Below are positions 20,086-27,725 of a stretch of DNA of 64,000 nt, in pieces (the stretch's first letter is position 1; each line of letters begins with the position of its first letter). Source of the stretch: Marinobacter sp. F3R08 (lineage in GTDB: Bacteria; Pseudomonadota; Gammaproteobacteria; Pseudomonadales; Oleiphilaceae); NCBI RefSeq assembly GCF_018860425.1, contig NZ_JAHKPI010000025.1, positions 652,524 to 716,523 on the forward strand, written 5' to 3'. The position numbers were made by a program, and so were the translations under genes. Below the pieces are notes generated by a model that saw nothing but the letters and a program-made list of their open reading frames with translations, had not been told where the DNA came from and ran no database searches.

Positions 20086-20613
20086 GTGAGGGATCACCTG
20101 AAATTCTTTTTTTTCCTGGTTATTAATCTCTGTCTGATTTTGCCTGTCTCGGGATCTATTCGCTCCGAACATGAGGTGAAGGCCGCCTTCCTCTATAATT
20201 TTACCCGTCTTGTTACGTGGCCCAATCTTGGTAAAACGGCGTCGCCACTTGAGATCTGCGTGTATGGAGCAGATCCGTTCGGTGGTTTGCTCGATCCTAT
20301 TCGCGGTCGACAGTCTCAGGGCCGAAATCTGACACTTCGGTACTCAGACGTGACGTCAGATTTATCCGGCTGTGATGTTCTCTATATCGACCAATCCCTC
20401 ACCCGTGGCCTCCAGAGCCTTCTCGATCTGGCCAATGAGCGCAACATTCTGACGGTCAGCGATCTTCCGGATTTTGCCCGAAAAGGGGGTATGATTGGCT
20501 ACGTAAAGCAGGGCAATGTTATTCGTTTTGAGATAAACCTGAAGGCCGCCGATGAGGCGGGTCTGATCATCAATTCCCGACTTCTGGAACTTGCAGTGGA
20601 GGTGATGCGATGA
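20086..20613 (+). CDS. YfiR-like periplasmic protein (DUF4154)
   Basis: A periplasmic protein of the YfiR family, which senses envelope or redox cues and restrains a partner membrane protein. From the GTG at 20086 the N-terminus is a signal peptide (RDHLKFFFFLVINLCLILPVSGS) and the mature part begins EHEVKAAFLYNFTRLVTWP, a diagnostic block. CDVLYIDQS and ARKGGMIGYV follow. The frame also opens at a TTG at 20029, but that would put 19 extra residues before the signal. The gene overlaps the histidine kinase by 4 bases. In the classical yfiBNR operon YfiR controls the diguanylate cyclase YfiN; here the coupled gene encodes a histidine kinase. Confidence 0.82.
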   Translation: MRDHLKFFFFLVINLCLILPVSGSIRSEHEVKAAFLYNFTRLVTWPNLGKTASPLEICVYGADPFGGLLDPIRGRQSQGRNLTLRYSDVTSDLSGCDVLYIDQSLTRGLQSLLDLANERNILTVSDLPDFARKGGMIGYVKQGNVIRFEINLKAADEAGLIINSRLLELAVEVMR

Positions 20614-22064
20614 TCGGACAATGGCGTTATTGGCGACTCAAAACCAAGCTTCTGTTTCTTACCTTGTTCACCAGCGCCCTGGGCATATCGCTCGTATGCA
20701 TCAGTCTGATCTTCGTTGAGAATCAGAACTACCGCAAACAGCTCGAATCAGAGCTTCACGTGATTGGCGGCATACTTGCCGAACAATCAGCCGCAGCGTT
20801 GATTTTTGACGACAAAGAACAACTCAGCAGCATTATTTCAAGTCTCAGACGAATCGATAATATCCGTCAGGTCTGCATCTACAATTCGCAAGGGAGCATC
20901 ATGGCTGCCCTGGAAAGTGAAGATGTCCGCACGTGTCCGGAGCTTGAACCAGCGCCAGAGACAGGGTTTGCAAAAAATGCCTACCGGATGATGATGCCCA
21001 TAACACTGGACCAGGAGACTGTTGGTCAGTTGTTTCTTACCTCTCATCTTGAGGTACTGAGGAAACACATCCGGACGTTCGTATTGATTACGGCATTTGT
21101 TGGGATCGGCATTCTTCTTGTCTTGTTCATTCTTGCCATAAAGCTTCAGAAGATTGTCTCTGGCCCCATCGTGACCCTCTCGGACACCGCTGAACGCATT
21201 GCCCGGGACCACGATTACACGGTTCGTGCGCCTGTTTCGGGTCCCGATGAGCTTGGCAGACTGGGCAACACCTTCAACGAAATGATCGGGACGATCGAGG
21301 AGCAAAACCGCCGGATTCTTGAAAGTCGGGACAGTCTTGAGCGAGAGGTCGATGCGCGCACATCGGAGTTGAGCATGGCAAATCGCGAACTTGAGGCTTT
21401 CAGCTATTCAGTCTCCCACGATTTAAGACAGCCACTGAGGGCTATCGAAGGCTTTGGGCAAGCGCTCGAAGAAGACTGTGGAGAGCAGCTTGATGATGCC
21501 GGCAAAGACTATCTGCGAAGAATTCGCAACGCCAGCGTTCGTATGGCCAATCTCATTGATGGACTGCTCATACTGTCGAGGGTCAGCCGGCAATCCATGG
21601 AGAAAGAACCGGTAGATCTGACGGCCCTTTTGCAGGAAATCGCGGACGAACTTCTTGAGATTGGCGATACATTGCCAACAGAGATCAATATACAGCCGGC
21701 AATGCAGGTTATAGGCGATAGCCGGATGCTGAGAGTGGCATTTCAAAACCTTCTCGAGAATGCCTGGAAGTACAGCGCGAAAGGCGAGAAGCGAAAGATT
21801 GATGTCTCTGCAGTTACCAGAAACGGTTCGATAGAGATTGCAGTCAAAGACAATGGCGTCGGGTTTGACATGCGCTACATCGATAAATTGTTCGTGGCCT
21901 TCAATCGCCTTCATACCCCTTCAGAGTTTAGTGGCACGGGAATCGGTCTGGCCACTGTATACCGCGTCGTCCGTCGCCATCGTGGACAGATCTCGGCGAC
22001 ATCGGAAGTTGGAAAAGGTGCCCATTTTGTGGTCACGTTGCCTGTTTCGGGAAAACAACGCTAA
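20610..22064 (+). CDS. Membrane histidine kinase, CHASE8-HAMP-HisKA-HATPase
   Basis: A 484-residue sensor kinase. A transmembrane helix lies at about residues 13-35, then a periplasmic domain resembling the YfiN-type CHASE8 (ESELHVIGGILAEQSAAALIFDD). A second helix follows at about 152-174, then HAMP, a coiled linker and HisKA with the phospho-acceptor His270 in SVSHDLRQPL. The ATPase domain has the N box (FQNLLENAWKYS), G1 (VKDNGVGFD) and G2 (GTGIGL). The kinase class resembles phytochrome-type kinases that pair with single-domain receivers, and such a receiver follows after 54 bases. Overlap with the YfiR-like gene suggests YfiR controls this kinase from the periplasm. Confidence 0.9.
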   Translation: MIGQWRYWRLKTKLLFLTLFTSALGISLVCISLIFVENQNYRKQLESELHVIGGILAEQSAAALIFDDKEQLSSIISSLRRIDNIRQVCIYNSQGSIMAALESEDVRTCPELEPAPETGFAKNAYRMMMPITLDQETVGQLFLTSHLEVLRKHIRTFVLITAFVGIGILLVLFILAIKLQKIVSGPIVTLSDTAERIARDHDYTVRAPVSGPDELGRLGNTFNEMIGTIEEQNRRILESRDSLEREVDARTSELSMANRELEAFSYSVSHDLRQPLRAIEGFGQALEEDCGEQLDDAGKDYLRRIRNASVRMANLIDGLLILSRVSRQSMEKEPVDLTALLQEIADELLEIGDTLPTEINIQPAMQVIGDSRMLRVAFQNLLENAWKYSAKGEKRKIDVSAVTRNGSIEIAVKDNGVGFDMRYIDKLFVAFNRLHTPSEFSGTGIGLATVYRVVRRHRGQISATSEVGKGAHFVVTLPVSGKQR

Positions 22065-22118
22065 ACTGACCGTCGAAGCAGAGCACATCTTCCAACTTAT
22101 TGAAGAGCAAACAAAAAA

Positions 22119-22571
22119 ATGGACAGCCGTTCAATCCTTGTGGTTGAAGACAATCCAGACGATCAGGTCCTCATGGTCCGTGCCCTGAACAGCGCCAGTT
22201 CAACGACTCCGGTAGTCGTTCTGGAGGACGGGGAAGAAACACTCAAATTCCTGTTTGATAAGGACGGGAAAGCCACAAAAAACGTCGAATCGCTGGGTGT
22301 GGTGTTACTGGACGTGAAACTACCTAAAGTAAGCGGCCTTGAAGTGTTACGGCATCTTCGCTCATCTCCGGCCACCCAGTGGCTACCTGTGATAATGGTG
22401 ACATCTTCCGACGAACCAGCAGACCTTATGGATGCCTACAGACTCGGCGCCAACAGCTTTATAACCAAGCCTATCAACTACCGGGAATTTGTTGATCAGA
22501 TGACGGTTCTTGCCCGCTATTGGTTGCAGGTTAACAAAGTGCCCGATTGCGGCTCGGTTCGATCATTTTGA
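22119..22571 (+). CDS. Single-domain response regulator (Rcp1-like)
   Basis: A 150-residue CheY-fold receiver with no output domain. Acidic residues VVEDNPDD lie near the N-terminus, the phospho-acceptor is Asp65 in LLDVKLPK, Thr/Ser follow in MVTSSDEP, and the conserved Lys is in FITKPINY. The long loop before Asp65 is typical of Rcp1-type receivers that serve phytochrome-like kinases. It lies directly after the histidine kinase and before the receiver-GGDEF-EAL gene, so it probably takes phosphate from the kinase or passes it to a further partner. Confidence 0.9.
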   Translation: MDSRSILVVEDNPDDQVLMVRALNSASSTTPVVVLEDGEETLKFLFDKDGKATKNVESLGVVLLDVKLPKVSGLEVLRHLRSSPATQWLPVIMVTSSDEPADLMDAYRLGANSFITKPINYREFVDQMTVLARYWLQVNKVPDCGSVRSF

Positions 22572-22587
22572 ACAGGTGGGGACTGAG

Positions 22588-24276
22588 ATGAGCCCAACAA
22601 ATCCACTTCGCATGCTGATCGTCGAGGATTCGGAAGACGATGCTTTTCTCCTTTTGAGAGAGCTGCGTAAAGGTGGCGTCAATCCCTATCATGAGTTGGT
22701 CGAAGATGAGGAGGGGTTACGCCGGGCATTGTGCGAGGGTAACTGGGAAATATTGATTACTGATCACAATATGCCGGGTTTCTCGTCGTTCCGGGTTTTG
22801 GAGATGGCCCGCGAATACTGTTCTGATCTGCCGGTTATCATCGTTTCCGGAACCATAGGTGAGGGTGTTGCCGTGAGTGCCATGAAGGCTGGCGCGCAGG
22901 ACTACATCATGAAGGACAATCTGTCCCGCCTTATTCCAGCCATTGAGCGTGAGGTTCGCGAGGGCTCGGTCAGGGAAGCTAAACGCCTGGCGGAGACGAC
23001 CCTTGAGTACCTCGCATACCACGACAGTTTGACGGACCTCGTAAATCGTCGGGAATTCGAACGTCGGTTGGCTCAGGCGCTTGAGGATACTCATGATCAG
23101 GGGCAGCAGCATGTGTTGCTCTATCTGGATCTGGATCAGTTCAAGATCATCAACGACACCTGCGGCCACATTGCAGGCGATCATTTGCTCAAGCAGTTGG
23201 CCATCCTGCTGTCTGATCACGTGAGGTCTGATGATACTCTGGCGCGACTGGGTGGCGACGAATTCGGCATCCTGTTGCACGGCTGCGATGCATTCTACGC
23301 GCAACGGATAGCCGAAAAACTGTGTCAGGAAGTCAGTGAATTTCGATTTGTTTGGCAGAACAAAACCTTCTCTGTAACGCTGAGCATTGGCATGGTGGTG
23401 ATCAGCAATCATTACGACAAGGCGAGCGAGTTGCTTTCGCATGCCGATCTGGCGTGCTACGCCGCCAAAGACCGGGGCCGAAACAACGTTCAGCTCTATC
23501 AGTCGAATGATAGGGACATGCAGCAGCGACAAACTGATATGCACTGGACCAGTCGTATCCAGGATGCTTTGCGCAACAACAGTTTTCGGCTCTGGAAACA
23601 GGATATGGTGGCTTTGCAGCCGGGCTCGGCCGATGGCTACCGTACAGAGTTTCTGGTTCGGTTGCAGGAAGGCGATGACGTTATCCTGCCTGGAGCTTTC
23701 ATCCCGGCTGCGGAACGTTTTGACCTGATGAACAAGGTTGATCGGAAAGTCATCGAGCTTGCCTTTCGTTATCTCGATCAAACAGGTTTGGGAAGAGAGC
23801 GGTCTGGCACGTTTTTCATTAATCTGTCGGGTAGTTCCTTCAATGATCCGGAACTCTTTCCTTATATCTGCGAGCAGGCGAGCGAGCATCAACTGAACCC
23901 TGAAAGGGTATGCTTCGAAATCACCGAAACCTCAGCGATCGCCAATCTTAACGTTACTCAGCAGTTCATCATCAATGCCAGGGAAAGAGGTTTTCAATTT
24001 GCCCTGGATGATTTTGGGGCAGGTATGAGCTCATTCTCCTACCTAAAGGCATTGCCGGTGAATTATCTGAAGGTAGATGGAGGATTCGTGCGCAACCTCC
24101 TGACGGACCCTATTGACCTGGGTATCGTAGATGCCTGTAATCGCATAGGTCACGCTGCTGGTCTTAAAACAGTGGCAGAGTTCGTTGAAAATGATGACGT
24201 CAAGAATCGGCTCATGGAGCTTGGCCTTGATTATGCCCAGGGGTATGGCATTTCGAAACCGTGTCCTTTGGATTAA
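22588..24276 (+). CDS. Response regulator with GGDEF and EAL domains
   Basis: A 562-residue two-component output protein that should make and/or degrade cyclic-di-GMP. It has a receiver domain (Asp59 in ITDHNMPG), then GGDEF with an intact GGDEF at residues 222-226 and a product-inhibition I-site RSDD (213-216) five residues before it. The EAL domain begins EFLVR (Glu354) and retains INLSG, FEITET, DDFGAG, LKVDG and QGYGISKP. Both catalytic halves therefore look competent. The frame opens at 22510, overlapping the previous gene, but the ATG at 22588 has GGTGGGG upstream and starts the receiver domain. It is the last gene of the YfiR-kinase-receiver cassette. Confidence 0.92.
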   Translation: MSPTNPLRMLIVEDSEDDAFLLLRELRKGGVNPYHELVEDEEGLRRALCEGNWEILITDHNMPGFSSFRVLEMAREYCSDLPVIIVSGTIGEGVAVSAMKAGAQDYIMKDNLSRLIPAIEREVREGSVREAKRLAETTLEYLAYHDSLTDLVNRREFERRLAQALEDTHDQGQQHVLLYLDLDQFKIINDTCGHIAGDHLLKQLAILLSDHVRSDDTLARLGGDEFGILLHGCDAFYAQRIAEKLCQEVSEFRFVWQNKTFSVTLSIGMVVISNHYDKASELLSHADLACYAAKDRGRNNVQLYQSNDRDMQQRQTDMHWTSRIQDALRNNSFRLWKQDMVALQPGSADGYRTEFLVRLQEGDDVILPGAFIPAAERFDLMNKVDRKVIELAFRYLDQTGLGRERSGTFFINLSGSSFNDPELFPYICEQASEHQLNPERVCFEITETSAIANLNVTQQFIINARERGFQFALDDFGAGMSSFSYLKALPVNYLKVDGGFVRNLLTDPIDLGIVDACNRIGHAAGLKTVAEFVENDDVKNRLMELGLDYAQGYGISKPCPLD

Positions 24277-24336
24277 GACAACCTGAATTTTTCCCTGATC
24301 GCTATTCTCTGCAACAACCCCTTGTAAGGAATCATT

Positions 24337-26073
24337 ATGCTCGAAAACGGTGACTTGATAATTCGTTACCTGGAGCAACTTGGCGTCGAATATGTGTTTG
24401 GCGTCCCGGGCGGAAGTATCGAGCCTTTTTACGACGCGCTCGCCAGAAGCGAACGTCGCGGGGGGATCAGGGCTATAACCGCGCGCCATGAGACTGGTGC
24501 GGCCTTTATGGCGGAAGGTTACGCAAGAGCGACTGGAAAATTGGGCGTATGTTGCTCAACGGCCGGCCCGGGCGCAACCAATTTGCTGACGGGCGTCGCA
24601 TCTGCCTATGCTGACGGTATACCTATCCTGGTCATATCCGCGCAGACTGCACTGGACAGGTTCGGGCAGGGCTCGCTTCAGGAAACATCCTGCACGGGCA
24701 TACACACCCTGGAGATGTTTGCCCAATGTACAAGGTACAACACTCTGGTGTCACATCCAGCGCAGCTCCCCACCAAACTACTTCAGGCCGCAAGCCACGC
24801 GATGAGCAACCAGCCTGGGCCAGTGCATCTCGCCATTCCTCTAGATGTAATGCGTCACAGGGTGCCCGACAATGCAGTGGACAGTGCCTTCAAAGCTTTT
24901 CTGAACCAGGAAGTGGCTCCTAGCGCCCATTCTGTACAGTCTGTTCTGGGTTATCTGAAGGCGGCACCGAAGGTAACTCTGGTTCTGGGGAAGGGGGCGG
25001 GAGAGGCCAGTGAATTATTGGTAAAGACGGCTGAATCGCAGAACTGGTTAATGGTCACAACGCCGTGTGGGAAAGGCTTGGTGGATAGCTTCCATCCTCT
25101 TTATCGAGGTGTATTCGGGTTTGCAGGCCACGAAAGCGCGAGTAACGCATTGAAAGAAAGCAATGCAGATCTGGTTATCGCTGTCGGTACCGCACTGGAT
25201 GAGGTTTCTACCTGCGGATGGGATCCAACGACCATCCTTTCCAACCGACTGATACATGTTTCCAGCAACCCCGAACACCTGAGTCGTTCCATCATGGCCC
25301 GGTTGGTGGTGTTGGGATCACCCAGACTGCTCTTCGAATCACTGGCCAGAGAACTGTGCATTGAACCGTCTTCTCAGATAATGCCGTCGAACGTCCATGA
25401 CAGCGGTCTCCCTTCCAATATCAGTTTCGACAATCCTGATCAGTGTTTCGACAGATCCGGCCCCATCAAAGGCCAGACTCTGATGACCTATATGAGCAGA
25501 ATTTGCCCGCAGGATACTCCGGTACTGATGGATACTGGAAATAGCTTTTTATGGGGGATTCACTACTGGAACGTGCGCCGTCCCACCCAGGTGCAAGCCG
25601 AGGCTAACCTCTTCCATATCGGGCTTGGGTTTGCCGCCATGGGTTGGGCAATCGGCACCTCTGTAGGTATGGCAAGCGCTAACCGCAATCGCCCGGTGCT
25701 GTGTTTTACCGGCGACGGTAGTTGTCTCATGTCGGGGCAGGAGTTGACCACAGCGCGTCAGGAAAACCTGAACATACTTATGATGGTACTCAATGATTCG
25801 TCCCTCGGGATGGTAAGGCACGGGCAAAAGCTGTGCGGAGGCGAGGAAGTCGCAACCCAGTTGCCTGCTGTCGATTTTTCGATGCTCGCACGAGCATTAG
25901 GTGTTGAATCCTATCGGGTTGAATCAATGGGACAGCTGGAAGATCTGGACATCAGTGAAATAATGTCTCGCCCCGGCCCATGCCTTATCGACGTTGTCGT
26001 GGACGAATGCCAGGTTCCTCCTCTGGGTTCGCGAATGAAAGTACTAACCAGTTCAAAACAAACTGATCAATAG
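24337..26073 (+). CDS. ThDP-dependent acetolactate-synthase-like enzyme
   Basis: A 578-residue ThDP enzyme with the acetolactate synthase large-subunit architecture: N-terminal pyrimidine-binding domain with the catalytic Glu in ARHETGAAF, central domain, and C-terminal pyrophosphate domain with the GDGSCLMSGQ...LND metal motif. Such enzymes decarboxylate a 2-oxo acid and transfer the carbanion to an acceptor. Since it is followed 14 bases later by two citrate-synthase-fold genes and no small regulatory subunit, it is probably not the housekeeping IlvB. Oxalyl-CoA decarboxylase-, glyoxylate carboligase- or sulfoacetaldehyde-type reactions remain possible. No transit or signal peptide; cytoplasmic. 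Confidence 0.85.
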   Translation: MLENGDLIIRYLEQLGVEYVFGVPGGSIEPFYDALARSERRGGIRAITARHETGAAFMAEGYARATGKLGVCCSTAGPGATNLLTGVASAYADGIPILVISAQTALDRFGQGSLQETSCTGIHTLEMFAQCTRYNTLVSHPAQLPTKLLQAASHAMSNQPGPVHLAIPLDVMRHRVPDNAVDSAFKAFLNQEVAPSAHSVQSVLGYLKAAPKVTLVLGKGAGEASELLVKTAESQNWLMVTTPCGKGLVDSFHPLYRGVFGFAGHESASNALKESNADLVIAVGTALDEVSTCGWDPTTILSNRLIHVSSNPEHLSRSIMARLVVLGSPRLLFESLARELCIEPSSQIMPSNVHDSGLPSNISFDNPDQCFDRSGPIKGQTLMTYMSRICPQDTPVLMDTGNSFLWGIHYWNVRRPTQVQAEANLFHIGLGFAAMGWAIGTSVGMASANRNRPVLCFTGDGSCLMSGQELTTARQENLNILMMVLNDSSLGMVRHGQKLCGGEEVATQLPAVDFSMLARALGVESYRVESMGQLEDLDISEIMSRPGPCLIDVVVDECQVPPLGSRMKVLTSSKQTDQ

Positions 26074-26087
26074 GGTAGGAAACGACG

Positions 26088-26918
26088 GTGTCATCAGACT
26101 ATGTTTACCACTCAGATTTCTGGCTCGAAGAACCGGAAGAAGCCAATCCATTCGCTGCCAAAGCCTGCTACTGCCACGGCTATGATGTGTATGGTCAGAT
26201 AATCGAGAAAGCCAGTTGGTTTGAATATCTTCTGTTGATGTTTAAGGGCGACAGGCCACAGCCACGGGAAACAGTATTCCTGGAAAAAATTGCCCTGGTT
26301 CTTGCAAACCTGGGTCCCAAAGAAGCAAGTATTCGTGCCGCCATGAACGGTGGCGTCGCCGGTACGAACCACAGCTCGGCGCTTATGGCAGCACTTGCGG
26401 TGGGTTCAGGGCAATACGGGGGCTCTCAGGAACTTGAGATCTGTATGCGGTTATGGCGGGAATGTGGCCAGGATCTTGAACGATGGAAAGCTCGCCTGCA
26501 GGCGCCTGAGCAGGACGAAAGGGTAGATATATGGCCTGCCATGGAGCATCCACCTGGCTTCGACCCTAACGGAGATCTGATACCAACAACTGTGCTTCAG
26601 GCGCTGGAATTCCTGGTGAAATTTGCTCCCGACGATGGCGCTCTGAGCTGGCTGAAAAAGCATCGTTGTGACCTCGAGGAATTTTTCAGTTGTCCAATTT
26701 CAATAACCGCCATAACCGCTGCTGCCTTTGTCGATCTAGGTCTGGATCAGGATCAGGGCAGCATGCTCTATCTCATACTTCGATTACCCGGAGCTGCAGT
26801 CCATGCGCTGGAACAGAGAAAGATGGGCTGGAAAAAGTTTCCCTTTTACAGCCCTGCTATTGAGCTGGAAGATGATCCCGGCCCCGTTCAGAAAAAAGGC
26901 GTGGAGGACCAGTCATGA
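26088..26918 (+). CDS. Divergent citrate-synthase-fold protein (citryl-CoA-lyase-like), first
   Basis: A 276-residue protein with the compact citrate synthase/citryl-CoA lyase fold. The block NHSSALMAALAVGSGQYGGSQE aligns by eye with the SS..aL.GplHGGaN region of citrate synthase, but the catalytic His is Tyr. The end, ILRLPGAAVHALEQRKMGWKKFPFY, matches the family C-terminus (RxxGwxAHxxEq). It starts with GTG at 26088 and overlaps the next gene by 4 bases. Losing the His suggests an altered reaction or a non-catalytic partner for the next gene. The assignment is from motif recall and needs a profile search. Confidence 0.7.
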   Translation: MSSDYVYHSDFWLEEPEEANPFAAKACYCHGYDVYGQIIEKASWFEYLLLMFKGDRPQPRETVFLEKIALVLANLGPKEASIRAAMNGGVAGTNHSSALMAALAVGSGQYGGSQELEICMRLWRECGQDLERWKARLQAPEQDERVDIWPAMEHPPGFDPNGDLIPTTVLQALEFLVKFAPDDGALSWLKKHRCDLEEFFSCPISITAITAAAFVDLGLDQDQGSMLYLILRLPGAAVHALEQRKMGWKKFPFYSPAIELEDDPGPVQKKGVEDQS

Positions 26919-27712
26919 ATCATGAACGACTTTATGAAACCGAGGCACGGCTGGTAACTCGAATCGGAAAGGCCTTTCTCACCGAACGGGTCGTGATGCA
27001 TGGCAAGGACCTGCACCATGAACTGGATCATATGGAATGGTTGCACCTTTATCTTTATGCCATTCTCGGAAGGGATCCCGGTAAGAATGTCGCAAATATG
27101 CTGAATTGTTACTGGGTAGGCAGCAGCTATCCTGATCCCTCAATCTGGCCAAATCATGTTGCTGCTCTGGCTGGGTCGGTTCGAACGACTCCATCACTCG
27201 GAATGATGGCCGGCTTAAGTATTTCGGAGGCATCCATATACGGCCGCCGCCCGGAAGTACGTGCCCTGGACTTCTTCTACAGGGCAGGTAAGTGGTGCGA
27301 TGAGGGCGGTAAACTGGTGGACTTTGTCGACCAGGAAAAAGCCCAGGGCAGGATTCTCTATGGCTATGGCCGTCCACTGGCGAAAACGGATGAACGGGTA
27401 GCGTTCACGTTGGATAAGGCTAAGGAGTATGGTTTCTCTGACGGTCGTCATCTGAAGATGGCGTTCGAGGTATACGAGCATCTGAATGAGAAGCATGGAT
27501 ACGCTATGAACGTTGCTGCTGTCCATGCCGCTCTGGCTGCAGATATGGGGTTCACCTGCGTGGAATACCAGCTGTTGCTGTCGCCCGGTTTCTCAACTGG
27601 CATGGCTCCTTGCTTCAAGGATGCAAAAGAACGCCCCGAGGGAAGCTTCTTCCCGATTCGTTGTGAGAGCATTGTTTATCATGGGCGCGGTAAGCGAGAC
27701 TGGGACGAATGA
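26915..27712 (+). CDS. Divergent citrate-synthase-fold protein (citryl-CoA-lyase-like), second
   Basis: A 265-residue protein related to the preceding one by fold. SYPDPSIWPNHVAALAGSVRTTPSLGMMAGLS aligns with the citrate synthase segment that precedes the first catalytic His. GYGRPLAKTDERV stands where the family has GFGHRVYKxxDPRA, so the second catalytic His is also replaced. NVAAVHAALAADMGF resembles the late helix region. Its ATG overlaps the upstream stop (ATGA), implying equimolar synthesis and perhaps a heteromer. It ends 13 bases from the convergent TonB-receptor gene. Function is unknown; the link with the ThDP enzyme suggests a CoA-thioester or 2-oxo acid pathway. Confidence 0.66.
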   Translation: MNHERLYETEARLVTRIGKAFLTERVVMHGKDLHHELDHMEWLHLYLYAILGRDPGKNVANMLNCYWVGSSYPDPSIWPNHVAALAGSVRTTPSLGMMAGLSISEASIYGRRPEVRALDFFYRAGKWCDEGGKLVDFVDQEKAQGRILYGYGRPLAKTDERVAFTLDKAKEYGFSDGRHLKMAFEVYEHLNEKHGYAMNVAAVHAALAADMGFTCVEYQLLLSPGFSTGMAPCFKDAKERPEGSFFPIRCESIVYHGRGKRDWDE

Positions 27713-27725
27713 ACCTGCGCTACCG

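Noticed and set aside
22717..23892. 391-codon open frame on the minus strand
   Set aside because: Antisense to the GGDEF-EAL response regulator, whose motifs are intact; a shadow frame.
26088..27712. One citrate synthase gene split by a frameshift
   Set aside because: Each protein appears to contain its own copy of the compact fold, with separate starts and an ATGA overlap, so they are two genes rather than halves of one.
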